From assembly GCA_905250025.1 (NCBI GenBank), contig CAJNOJ010000028.1:496001-560000 (forward strand): a stretch of 64,000 nt of DNA, in the 5' to 3' direction. The stretch is from Adineta ricciae (taxonomy: Eukaryota; Rotifera; Eurotatoria; Adinetida; Adinetidae). The position numbers were made by a program, and so were the translations under genes. Position 1 is the stretch's first letter. Each line of letters starts with the position of its first letter. Shown here piece by piece: positions 1-12,000 of the stretch. Under the pieces are notes generated by a model. The model made no database searches. It had not been told where the DNA came from and worked only from the letters and a program-made list of their open reading frames with translations.

Positions 1-2568
1 ACATTAGGTGCCATATGTCATATGAGTGGTTTGTGTTTGTATCACATAGGAGACTTGTCTGCAATCGATTTTTAGATCCGAAACCTGTAAATATGACACG
101 ATTTAAATCCTTTGCTACAGTCATAGGTTTTAATGGAACTAAAATTGAAGCCGAAGTTGAAACAACGGAAGCAAATTTATTAAGTAATCTCTTATCGAAT
201 TTTGAAGGCTCCATCGACCCAAATCTGAATGCTATGGCAGAAATGACTGCCGCACTAGAAGGATTACTTGTTCTACCATCGTTTACAAACGAACAAGCAA
301 ATAATATCTTCAATATTGTGGATCAACTAGTTGATGTTACTGAGCAAATCGATAACGACGATGGTTCTTTGAAAAAAGTCACCAACAAGTAATGAGTTTT
401 TATCTATTCTATTTTTTGTATCTATTGAGCATCTTTATCCACCCTACTTAGATTGCTCCATTTTCTTGATCTGTTTCCAGCAAAGATAGAAATAAATGAC
501 GATAAAAATGGTAATTCCTTTCGCTATGAAAACATGAATACCTCCATAGTCAATCTCAATGCTGATCAATGGCAACAAGAACACAGTGATAACGATTGGT
601 TTACCATCAATTCTAGTATTTCAATTCACATAATCATATTCATGATCTCATACGATTGCTCTTATCTTACTACTAGATACGCCTGATGATGGCTCGAATA
701 CTATCATTGAAATCAATATCCGGGCATTACGAACACATGTTGAACTATTAGACCAATTTCGTATTATCGAAACTATGTTTTCTAACTTTAATTTATTTCC
801 ACAAGTAAATAAAAGCAATGAAACGGATAATCAATTACTCGGAACACCGATATCATATCAAATAGCGAATTGGACAACGATTAAGATCGCCGATGATCTA
901 GTTCGATTTCAAATGCGAATACCAGAAGTAAGAAAGTTGAGAAGTCGATCGATGATTTCAATTTATTTTCATGCAGGTAATGCAAGCACGAAATATGTCT
1001 TGTGTCTATTGGTCATTCGATCAAAACAGTGGTTCGTGGATCGAAGATAACGGATGTCGTTTTGCTGGATACAAAGATAACTACGCTCAATGTTATTGTG
1101 ATCATTTGACACATTTTGCATTGCTTTTGGTATGTGAAAAAAGAAACTATCGATTAAAGCAGAGCATTGAGCAAAATTCGGATTCAGTGTATTCTTCAAC
1201 AGACCATCCAAATTCATCTTCATACTTTAGAGAGAAGTGTCGTAGGCAAAGAGAATTTTATCAGAGTTTTTGTATTGAACAATCTTTATGAAAACCTTCT
1301 CTTTAGCTGCCTGAATCCAAGCAACTCAAAGAGCCTCTATCGAATGTCGAAGAATTCATCTTAGTTTTCGTAACATACCTTGGTATCGGTTTGTCGATAT
1401 GCGGTCTTGTTATAACATTGATTACTTATTTACTCTTCCGGTAAAATGAGAAAGTTAAATTTTGCTGCAGTGTCATAAATTTCGCTTTGCTTTCTTTTAG
1501 ACGTTCACAAAAGAATTATCTTCACTACAGTTTATTCATGCTTTGCTTATCCATTTTATGTGTTAATTGTCTTTACATACCATTTAGTCTTACCAAACCA
1601 GAAATTAGAGAATTTAATTATTGTAATATTGTCGGATTTCTATTTCATTATTTTATGATAACATCATTCACATGGATGCTCATCATAGGTTCCATTCAAT
1701 ATATGTATTTCGTTCGAATATTTAATACTCACGTCTCCCATTTCATTACTAAATCGACAATATTTGGTTGGATTTTTCCTTTGATGTTTCCTATACTTGT
1801 TGTTTCGATTGGTATCAATGGTGGTTACAAAAGTGAAACAAGGTGTTGGATACATGATGAACTTCTTCGATACGTTACTTTTCTCGCACCGATATCTGTC
1901 ATAGTGCTATGTAATCTAACCCTTTTTATTATTATATTATTCAGCCTTTGCCGACGCAATCCGAGTGTTCTCACAAACCAAAGTAATCGATCGAAAATAC
2001 AAATGAGTGCAGCTATTTGTTGTTTTGTATCTATTGGTAAAGGCTTTGATAGATAGAAAGTAGGATGAGTTCGATATTGTTTCATTTAGGTTGCGCGTGG
2101 GCTTTTGGAATTTTAGTTTTAATTCGTCCGTCGTTTCTTCATCAATTGATCTTTTGCGTCAGCAATTCTCTTCAAGGTTTTTTCATATTTATTTTCCATG
2201 TTTACCTATCAAAACCAAAACGAGATCTATGGAAGACATTCTTTATTCAACGTGGCTTCCATCAACGTTCAACATCATCTCAACTCCACGTTGATCATTC
2301 GTCAGCCAGTGATTCGAGTACGAGAAATCTCAATAATGTATCGCAGTCGGTCAAAATGCAAACTATTACAACGTCAGCAACTAATGAGTTATCGGAAGGA
2401 ACTGTAGGAACGACTCGCTCATATCCAAACTACGATAAAAATGGGCTTTTACAGCGAGAGAGCTTGCAACCAGGTCGTATTGCTCATTTAATTCTACGCC
2501 CACAGCCGGATTTTCTTTACGATCGAATACAAAGAGCTAAAATGGAGAAAAACAATCATTACGCTTGA
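1..2568 (+). CDS. Adhesion G-protein-coupled receptor (family B2), 5' partial
   Basis: Surface receptor with an autoproteolytic GAIN/GPS region and seven membrane helices; the 5' end lies outside the window. Exons I infer: up to 388, 452-615, 677-927, 977-1129, 1307-1440, 1501-2036, 2090-2568; frames join at each junction. The exon at 977-1129 encodes the GPS, with paired Trp/Cys spacing and CYCDHLTHFA, which keeps the HL^T cleavage site of the family. TM1 follows in 1307-1440 (FVTYLGIGLSICGLVI), TM2-TM5 in 1501-2036, and TM6-TM7 in 2090-2568 with the family motifs CAWAFGIL and NSLQGFFIF. The cytoplasmic tail of about 110 residues is Ser/Thr/Gln-rich. Ligand and subfamily cannot be told because the N-terminal domains are missing. 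A first in-frame ATG at 15 is visible but is probably internal. Confidence 0.88.
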
Positions 2569-3966
2569 AGACAATTCTTTATTCCATGCTTTTTAGAAAT
2601 ATTGTTGTTTTTTTTGTACGTTCACTTAACTTCTTTTTCTTCGTTGCTTCGTTTTCCTATTCGTTTGCTCTGAATTACATAACGGCCATCTTTAAATTAA
2701 GTAAAGCTTGTCAGTCAATGAATTTAATAAATGTATAATATTACAATTCTTTGCACTCGCTACAGCCGCCACCAATCGTTCCTCCGCATGTGTATGCTTT
2801 CGGAAGACCTGAATACAAACGATTAGGTTGGACACGTGTAGACAAAAGTACTTGCTATCTTTCATCTTCAAATCGAAGACGAACACAATGAAAGGTAATC
2901 ATCGAACGAATGAAGAGAATGATAGCCAATAGAAACAATCAAACATGAACGTTGTTCGAGAAGAATTACGATCAAAATTTTAACAACAAGATATTTCAAC
3001 ACCCAGCTCCATATCATCCGTATATCCCTTTGGAAATTTTGAAAATTTGTAATACAAAATCAAAAATACGCCGTTCTACCAAAAAATCGCTCTACTACAA
3101 CCACAAATTTAGTTACATGCAATTAATCAACACTCTTCTGACTTTCAGCTGTTGTTTTACATTCAGGATCAATTTCGGCGCTCATTTGTCCAAGACGATA
3201 CTAATGTATGGTGACATTGTGCAAATAACATAATTGATCATGTTATTCGAACAAATACACCGCATAGTTTTTGTAAAAATAATAAACAAAATTCCATCCT
3301 AAACACTAACATATGTCGCATAAACACAACAAAGCTATTTGCTTGATTTTGTTTTTCATTCTACTGAATATACCCAGCTTAAAGCCGAATAATGATTAGG
3401 TAGGCAGATATTTTACCGACGTCATTATACAAATGATTCTCGGTTAATCAAAATACACATCTAAAAGAAAGTGCCTGTCATCTTCATAACAATTCATCAA
3501 GGAACTGTTATATGCTCATTCCGTTGTTTGTTTTCTATACAAATAATATTGGCAACAATCTTGTTACTAAAAGCATCGCTTTTAGACAAAATTAGTAAGC
3601 GAGAATCATCATTCGTGTATCGTTTTCTCTTGTACATAGGCACATATGCGCACAGTCAATGTGCATATCGAAACTAGTAATCAAGCATGTAGAATTATTT
3701 CAAGGAAGAAAAACTGTTAACAAGAAAGTCATGAAGGAAAAACTAAATAGATAGACAAATATCTATTGAAGCTAACCACCGTTTATCGAATTCGACAGGT
3801 AAAACAAAATATAAACGATCATCTTAACCGAGCTTGAGCTAAATCACTGGTTAGTTTTGCATTATGTACAATTGTGCTATCACCTGAAAACAACGCAAAA
3901 TTATTGTAAGATTATCGAAATTGTACGAACAAGAACAAACAACTGGATGTAATATTGACGTGACAG
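2569..3966. other. Intergenic stretch, with one orphan exon-like segment
   Basis: AT-rich spacer between the convergent GPCR and Kir genes. An AATAAA-like signal sits near 2727, suitable for GPCR polyadenylation. The only protein-like sequence is a plus-strand open stretch at 2766-2894, preceded by a CTACAG acceptor; see findings. Nothing else recognisable. Confidence 0.5.
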
Positions 3967-6900
3967 TCACAAAGTGCTCTCTTTCTTTTCTTGCCAAACG
4001 AAAGACGATGCTGTTGTCGTTGCCGTATTCGGCACCGTTATGGGATTATCAAGTTTTCTGAAACAAAAGGAAAGAGACAGTTTCTCGTCTTGTGCAATGT
4101 GATTTTTCAAAACTAACTTACTCCTGATGATGATATTGATTATTTTCATGCCATTTTTCTAATTCATGTAATTCTTTCAATTCTTTAGCACTGCATGTTA
4201 TCATATCAACTGGATACGTTAAATTAAAACGCGAATAATCAATCCGATAGAGTCCATCATCACGTTGAAATGTTATTAAACGTTCAAATCGATATCCCCA
4301 CAAAATTTCCGATGGCAAATAAGATGTTCGCGCTTGTGTTGTCATACCAGTCGATTCAATGATCCCTTCAAGTATGACAACTAGTTCAAAACGTTGTTTC
4401 GCTAGGTCAGCACGACTAACATCATACAAAGGAGATTGTTCATCGATAATATGTTCAATAACTAACGGCCAAATGAGAAATAATCGATCGACGCCTTTGT
4501 CAAATCCCACATTCATATCATACGTATGTAACGGTAAAATTTCACCTTCTAAAGTCACACGCTTTTTTATCAGATACATTCGTACATGGGCTTCGACAAT
4601 ATGTGACTTTCTCATGTCACCGACACGACATTGTAATGTCATTTGTCCATCACGTAAACAAATAACTGCTTCGCGTGACCAAATTAACGTTTCCGTACGT
4701 TTTTTCGGTCGGGAAATTTTTGCGAAGACAACACCAACCATAAACGATTGCAATAAAACTCCTATGCTCGATTGAAGCATCATAACAACTATAGCGAAAT
4801 AACACGTTTCTTTGACTACTCGAGTTCCATAGCCAATTGTTTGTTGAGTTTCAATTGAAAAAAGTATCGCACCAGCAAATGAATGTACACCCGCAACACA
4901 CGCGGTATAATTATTTGTGTGACTATGTTCAGGTAAAAGATCTCCATGTATGTACATTAATAAATACCATATTAGAGCGAATGCTAACCAGCTTAAACAG
5001 AAGCCGAGTGTGAAGAGAAATAAGGTGTATCGCCATTTCAAGTCAATTAATGTTGTGAAAATGTCCGCTAGATATTGCCGGCGGCGTTTTTCAATATTGA
5101 ATCTATGTTCAAACAACAATCAAAGTTGTACTGGAAAACAAGAGATTGCAAAAGTTGTTCTTTTTTGTGTGATGAAGATATCTAAGATCACAATTTAACT
5201 TAGTCAAGCTTCTTTCAATCGTATTAATCTCGAACTTATGTGAAATCAATGTACGACAGAAACTGTTTTCTATTTGTCTAACAACTCAGGACAAACACTA
5301 ACTTGTTAGAATTCATCCTCTTGCTTTCATGTTTTTCTTTTATATTTTATGCTAATGAAAATTCTTCTAAGTGTTGATTATTTCCTCATTGAAATATCCT
5401 TGAAATGTGATGATAATTTCTATATTACAAACGACGTCATTGAAATCGTGCTGCTTGTTGTTTATTCTGTTTTTTTCTCGTTCTCTCTTTCTTATTGATC
5501 AATCAAATTCACGAAAGAAACACTGCTCAAGAACGGGAAAGCTTAAGTAACACTTAGTCCTCAAGAAACAAATCGATTGTTCGGATTTTTCAATGGAAAA
5601 AATTCTATCGGTACATCTTCTTCTTTCAATGAATTATGAATTAAAACTAATTTCGTTCCACTCATTTCCAGTCCTAACATACGACATGAAAGTCTACAAA
5701 CGAAGAAAAGTCAATCGGTATATACATATTCAAGTATTGATTGATTTAACGTTCATTTGTAATGTACGAAATAGATCTGTGGTTACTATTGAAGGCAAAT
5801 CATGGAAAAAAAAGTAGTCATGCATAGTGAAAGATGTTCAGCTGTATATAATGATAAGATAGAGAAATGAAATGAGTAGTGGTAATCTAGTTTGGTAAGG
5901 AACTGTCAACCAAATATGATTTATTATTTGTCGAAGAAGAAAACAAAAACTTCCATCAATGATTAATGATTTTTCTGTTTTTTTCTCCTTGAATCAAAAT
6001 AAATAAATAAATAAAGATTCAATCGATTCATTCTTAAGATATAATCGATTTTAATCATGACTTTCGCCACTTGTTTTCTTCCTATATTCTCTAAACCATT
6101 CAAGTACACTGACATAGACTAAAGAAATCCGGTCGATTTGGTTTCTACTTTCGTCTATAGACACACACACATTCATAGATCGTCGAGCAATTTCCTCTTT
6201 TTTTTGCCTGAATAGTAATAAGCAAAAACTTCATTTGTTACCTGGATATGTTGACTTCACCATTTTTTAGTAGGAGACGACGTTGACTATTTCCACGTGC
6301 TGCGAGTTTAGCAAGCGCGGAATCTTTTATATTAAACATTATATCATTGTTTTTATCACAATTGTTCGTTACACCACCATCACCTAGAAGGCGCAATGCC
6401 TTCGTGCCTTTCGTTGTACACTGCAGCCTGGAAATAGACAAGATAGAAATGATCTGGTCTATTTAGAAGTAAAGCAACTATTTTCTCTTTACTTTTATAT
6501 ATTAAAAATACAGAATAGAGAGTACTAACATTTCTTTTATCGAATGTCAACAGGGAAGAAGAGACAATAATTGTTATATAGTTTTATGTTATATATATAT
6601 ATATAAAATAATAGAAAAAATGGAAAAGGAACAAAAAGAAGAGAGGGAGAGACACACACACACTCAAACTAAGAGTAAGCAGATGTTCTCTTTATGACAT
6701 TATCTCCATTTAGTTATCTGTGACGCTGTAAAAGAAATATGTACATTAGTCTCATTTAGAAAGGAAGTAACTGTCGCTTAAAATACTCCTTAGATTAGTC
6801 GAGGTCATAAAATAGATGAGTTTAAGGGAGATTTTTTCCTTTTTTTTTTATACCTTGTCATTAGATGTGATGTATTGTGTAAATATCCATTTTCCTTCAT

Positions 6901-7446
6901 CGATTTTACTGATCTATCGTTCGACCTCATCGATGAATCGAGTGCAGTAGATTCGGTTAGTGGTGAAATTTGCTCGTCGTCATTTGTCGACTGGGTAGTA
7001 TGTGTAACAGAACTAAATAATCGATCTAATGTGAGTAGTCGATCTCGAGACATTTTATGAGGATTATGAGATTTCTGTTGTTGATGATCGTGTTGTGAGT
7101 TTTTTGCAAGCGGTTCTGCAGATGTCTTGTCGTCACTTGGCGAACGTGCTCTTTTATGCCAAGGTACAGGTAATGAGATAGCACTTAGCTTACGACGAAC
7201 ATTTAAAGAGGCGCCTGTTAGCGATGGTGTTGGCGAAATGTTTTTCGTTACTGTGATCGACTGTTTTCGTGCAGGCTCGACATTTATATTATAGAGATAA
7301 TTGGAATTGAATTTCGAAGCGGATGAATGAAGTGAATCGGAAGGGAAGTTTTCTGAAGGTGTTGTACGTAAATTGAAACTGCTACGACGTTTATTGACTT
7401 TGGTCTCGTCGGTCTGAGCCACAGTCAGATGACTCGTCGACGACAT
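3967..7446 (-). CDS. Inward-rectifier potassium channel (Kir/KCNJ family), long N-terminal form
   Basis: Tetrameric plasma-membrane K+ channel gated by PIP2. Four exons: 6854-7446, 6242-6427, 4122-5102, 3967-4057, all phase-compatible, giving about 616 residues. The ATG at 7446 opens a basic, Ser-rich extension of about 240 residues. Exon 2 ends in KNGEVNIS and joins exon 3 at RFNIEKRRRQYLADIF, reproducing the N-terminal core of Kir channels (KNG.CN....RYLADIFTT). Two membrane helices flank the filter TIGYG at about 348-352. The Glu and Arg around the filter (SIETQ, GTR) and both extracellular Cys are kept, as is the PIP2 patch AKISRPKKR. The residue matching Asp172 of Kir2.1 is Gln378, which predicts weak rectification. 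The C-terminus ESTL fits a class I PDZ ligand, as in Kir2 proteins. The region upstream of 5102 has no ATG in frame, so exons 1-2 are needed for the start. Confidence 0.88.
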
Positions 7447-9284
7447 AAGCCAAATAAATAGTTATATGTGGCCTAGAATAAAAATATATGATCAAAACTC
7501 TATTTAATACACGATGATAAAATATCAGTCATATTCAATAAATGTCAGATGTTTCTTTTTCCTCTTTTCATATCCTATCTAATTCCAATTTTCTTGTAGA
7601 CATTCGCTCGCTCTCGCTCTCTAGCTCAATTTTCGCTCCAAATATGCATACACGTTCAATGTAAATAACAACAAGTTGATGAAAAAGAAATTCAAGGAGA
7701 GTTTTCTCGCTCAGTCATAGTCAGATGAACATACGTTCTCTTCAAATGAGTAGATTACTCTAGCTATATGTCATACGACAGTTTTCTACTGAATGAACAT
7801 ACGCACAATGCACTTCTTTGACTTACTCTGTCCTATGTTTCCTTTCTTCTATTCTTTCATTGAACGTTAAAAACCAGTTTCATTCTCACCGGCTTCCTCA
7901 TGTTGTTTTCTAGCTCTTATTCGTTCGTTCCCCTTCATATTCTTTATACGAGATTATAATAATGATTATGACAATTTCTTCCTTTTTCTTCTTCTTCCTC
8001 TCAGTCGCTCTATGTTGAAAGGAAATTTACTTTGAATATGTGAGCGAATGTTTGTAGTTTGACTGCACACATCGTCATCAGCTCACGTTCCACTAACATG
8101 ATCTTTACGTCACGCTCAATATTTTCGCTTTACCTCAATCACTAACTAGCTCCTATTACGCACAATCATGTCCCACCTTTGAACAAATTCCTTCCCTTCC
8201 TCGATCAAGGTGAAGCATCAAGAGAAACCTGATCACCGAACTATTGTTGGATCAACAGAGACAATTACTAATGTCTTGCCTTTTGTCAACCTATAATCAA
8301 AGGAGAAGAAAAATACGCGAGTGTTTGCTCTCAAGTTTCTCTAATTGAACCTGAAAAGTAAGAGCAGAAAGAAAAAAAAGAAAACGGAAAACATGCATAG
8401 TTAACCAAGCGATCAAGCATGCATGTTCGCCGATCGATCGTTATTTCTAGAAATTAGCCTAATCAAAAATAAAAGAACAGTTAAATCGCATCATTAAAAT
8501 CCGCTTGCAAAAGTTTCATATCTAATCTATATCTTCAATTAGGACAGAAAACAACAATCGCAAACCGAAAGACGAAGAACGAGATAAACTGGCATGAAAA
8601 TTTCTTAGTAGAAAATTGCTTTTTCTCGACAACACTTGACTTTCTGTCTATTCAAACCTAAGAGGCAAAAAGATGTAAATCAATTTCGGAGCTGTTGATA
8701 CACTATCTTTTGAAAATCATGTTCACCAATGAATTATAGGCAGTAGAGAAGAAAGAAGACGTCAGCAAAAACCGAACCGAATCATCATATTTCTAATTAC
8801 ATGCAAATACTTCATTCCCCAATGAATCAATAAAGAAAAAGAACAAGATTATAATTATGAATTGTTCGAATAAATATCATAGTCATGTCTTCAGTATTCA
8901 CGCTTATGATAATAGAATTTAGAAAGGGAAACCTAGCTGCACTTTGCCATATAATCTTCGAATGTAGATTTACCTATGACATTGATCCATTTCTTTGTTT
9001 AGGTTATTGTTCGATATGTGTAATGGAAGGAAGAGTGTTCAAGTATATTTATAGAAAGAGAAACAAATAGAACGAGAGAATGACAGAGACAGATAGGAAG
9101 AAATGTAAACTCAGCCGTTGAAAATGTGCGAAAATTTTGTTGTAGTCAACTGGAAGAGCGTCGATAGCTGTTTTTATTGCTGCAAATATAAGAGATGATT
9201 ATCTTTCCTTGTCGTTCTTTCTTGACGACATACGAATAAACGCAATTAGAGCGTTTGTACGTAAATAATACCACACTTATTGGG

Positions 9285-9505
9285 TGGTGGATGTTTAGCC
9301 TGATAAATGCCACTCAAAAACAAGAGAAAAGAAAAATAACTCTTCGATTCTTTCGCGAATGAATATCTACACGAATATATCTTGATGCTTGAAGCAATTG
9401 TCTGTCGAATCGATCACAATTAGCGAAACCATGAGACAGATACTTCGTCGAGAAGAAAAACGCTCGTAGCTTGCCGAGGAGGAGCAGCTGTTGATATTTG
9501 GTTTA
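9285..9505 (+). repeat. 221-bp direct duplication, copy 1
   Basis: Identical by eye to 9507-9727. The two copies are separated by a single N at 9506. Non-coding. Most likely an assembly gap-closing artefact. Confidence 0.93.
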
Positions 9506-9506
9506 N

Positions 9507-9727
9507 TGGTGGATGTTTAGCCTGATAAATGCCACTCAAAAACAAGAGAAAAGAAAAATAACTCTTCGATTCTTTCGCGAATGAATATCTACACGAATAT
9601 ATCTTGATGCTTGAAGCAATTGTCTGTCGAATCGATCACAATTAGCGAAACCATGAGACAGATACTTCGTCGAGAAGAAAAACGCTCGTAGCTTGCCGAG
9701 GAGGAGCAGCTGTTGATATTTGGTTTA
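9507..9727 (+). repeat. 221-bp direct duplication, copy 2
   Basis: Second copy of 9285-9505, starting right after the N at 9506. Unique sequence resumes at 9728 with TTGTTTGTTG. Confidence 0.93.
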
Positions 9728-10440
9728 TTGTTTGTTGTGTCTTGACTTCATTAAGCGACGATTATTGACTAACGCAAAAACCTGATAAAGGTTAGAAATC
9801 TCGGATCTCACATTTCTACTTCGATTCACAATCTAATCATTGACAAACGGAAAATTCAGCAAAAACAAGACTCTCCAACACAGAAAAAGCGCATCTTCTA
9901 ACTCGACATATGAATAGTGAGTTGAATTCTCATCCATCATAGCTTTGCATACATCAAGGATTGGTAGAGAGGGATGAGTGAGCGAATGAATAATATTTCG
10001 AAGAAGGAGAAAACGACACATACTAGTTGACATATTTTCTTAACGAAGTTGTTTCTAGCGGACATAACATCAATCAATCTTGAATGATATCTAATTTCAA
10101 TCGGACTTGCTGATCCAATCAAGAAAAATTCAATTTCGATTAGGAAAATAAATCTCTCGGATAAATCATCTATTCATTTGCCAACAATAGACAAGAAGAA
10201 GAAAAAGAAGAAGAAGATAATCTTATTTTCTCTCCGAATAGATAAAATAGTCTCGATCTACCAGTCTTTCATTTTCCTTAGATATATTAATAACCGATTT
10301 ATATATCATTATGTTAATATCGAATTAATTACAAAAACCATCTGCTCGCAATTTCACCGTCTCTGTTATTTACATCCTCAACATTCAAATCAGTTTTTCT
10401 GTTCGCTGAACACTCTCGCACAGTTAAATAATCTGACCTG

Positions 10441-10561
10441 ATAATATCATTCCTATGTTAGTTTACCCAACGACACTGACAGTAATATTACCGTGCCACT
10501 TAGAAAGATAGGAACATAAACTAGTACAATAATGTTATATCATCAAGGACAGCCCATCAAC
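10441..10561 (+). repeat. 121-bp direct repeat left of a 100-N gap
   Basis: Starts ATAATATCATTCC and ends CAGCCCATCAAC at the edge of the N tract; identical by eye to 10662-10782. Confidence 0.93.
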
Positions 10562-10661
10562 NNNNNNNNNNNNNNNNNNNNNNNNNNNNNNNNNNNNNNN
10601 NNNNNNNNNNNNNNNNNNNNNNNNNNNNNNNNNNNNNNNNNNNNNNNNNNNNNNNNNNNNN
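10562..10661. other. Assembly gap, 100 N
   Basis: Exactly 100 N, a conventional placeholder length, flanked by identical 121-bp copies. The two contig ends probably overlap, so the gap may not exist in the genome. Confidence 0.95.
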
Positions 10662-10782
10662 ATAATATCATTCCTATGTTAGTTTACCCAACGACACTGA
10701 CAGTAATATTACCGTGCCACTTAGAAAGATAGGAACATAAACTAGTACAATAATGTTATATCATCAAGGACAGCCCATCAAC
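10662..10782 (+). repeat. 121-bp direct repeat right of a 100-N gap
   Basis: Second copy of 10441-10561, beginning at the first base after the N tract. Confidence 0.93.
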
Positions 10783-12000
10783 GAACGCGTCTATCTTTTT
10801 TTTTCTCTTTCTCTCGCTAAGAGAGAAAACAAGTCGAATTGAAACATATCCTTCTTGTGAAAATCTATGTGAATTACCTCATGCTGGAATACGATGTACA
10901 TCTGGCGAGAGAAGAGAATTCTTCAAAGCAAATGGTATTCTTTAGCTGTCTTTTGCTGTCAAAATGATGAAAAATCTGTCTTGGAGTCCACTAATCTTCG
11001 GATGTTATGCGAAGAGAAAATTTTCATTCGGAATCATCTTTCATTAACTGATTCACACGAATCACGAGAATGTATTTATCTCATTTTATACTATATTGAT
11101 CATTTTTGTCAACCCAATACAACATAATACAAAAAAGATCTTCGCTCAATGGGGAATTGAAGACAAGATGAGTTATGTTAAATAAGTAACACGCATTATT
11201 TCCCATAGAATTCCATGGAAAAAACACTTGAGTTTGATTGTTCGAATGATGTCGAACTAATTCATCAACGATCAATTTGAATAGAAGTATCGTGACCCGA
11301 GAAGAACAGCTGAGAAAACTTCGCCCGAAATATTCCGGATGATTAATGGTTTTATTATTTGAAATGTAACATAAGAATAAAGAGAAAAAAAAGCTAATAT
11401 ATACGATTCGACTTGCTAACAACTTATTAATTGGTTTTTCACAATAGAAAGAACACTAATTATCCGTTAATTCATATATGATTGCATAAAAAACAAAATA
11501 GATCATTCAGATATTTGTGCTATTCCTTTTGAATGAGTGAATATGTGAGAATCTTAGTTTGTTGTTTGTCCAACGAGCCCACGGCGCTCGGGACTGTCTT
11601 CGATGTTGTTTTTTCGCGTGCTGAGATCGATAAATCCAACGTTTCAAAATTCTATCTCCAGAGAGATGAAATGTTTTCGATTGTATCGAAAGATAATATC
11701 AGATTAATTCTAAGCCACCGATGATCGATGATAATTAATTGGAAATCTCTGCACACACACGAGTTTGTTTATTATGAAGAAAGAAAAATGTGCTTTTATT
11801 TGATTGAAAGGTGTTGTTTGTTGAATAAATTTTTCAAAAGAAAGAAAAAGTCTTCCGTCGCTTAACTCGATCGTCCAACGAACGCTGAGCACCAAGTTTT
11901 TTTTTCTCGTTTCTCGACTGTGAATTTCTACGGATTGAAAATAGACGACGAGAAAAGAGGAAAAAATAAGAAATTTACACATGTGCTCGTCAACACGACG

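Larger units (their letters stand above)
7447..12000. other. Gene-poor region between Kir and F-box genes
   Basis: About 4.5 kb of AT-rich sequence lying upstream of both flanking genes, so it holds both promoters. It contains the two assembly-type duplications listed separately, a 100-N gap, and one exon-like Cys-bearing segment at 10822-10934. No complete gene was recognised; short open frames here lack convincing starts or family signatures. Confidence 0.5.

Noticed and set aside
4359-4775. Plus-strand open frame of 138 codons
   Set aside because: Antisense shadow of the Kir cytoplasmic domain.
11081-11422. Minus-strand open frame of about 113 codons
   Set aside because: Has no ATG start (TTG), no motif, and looks like chance translation of AT-rich spacer.
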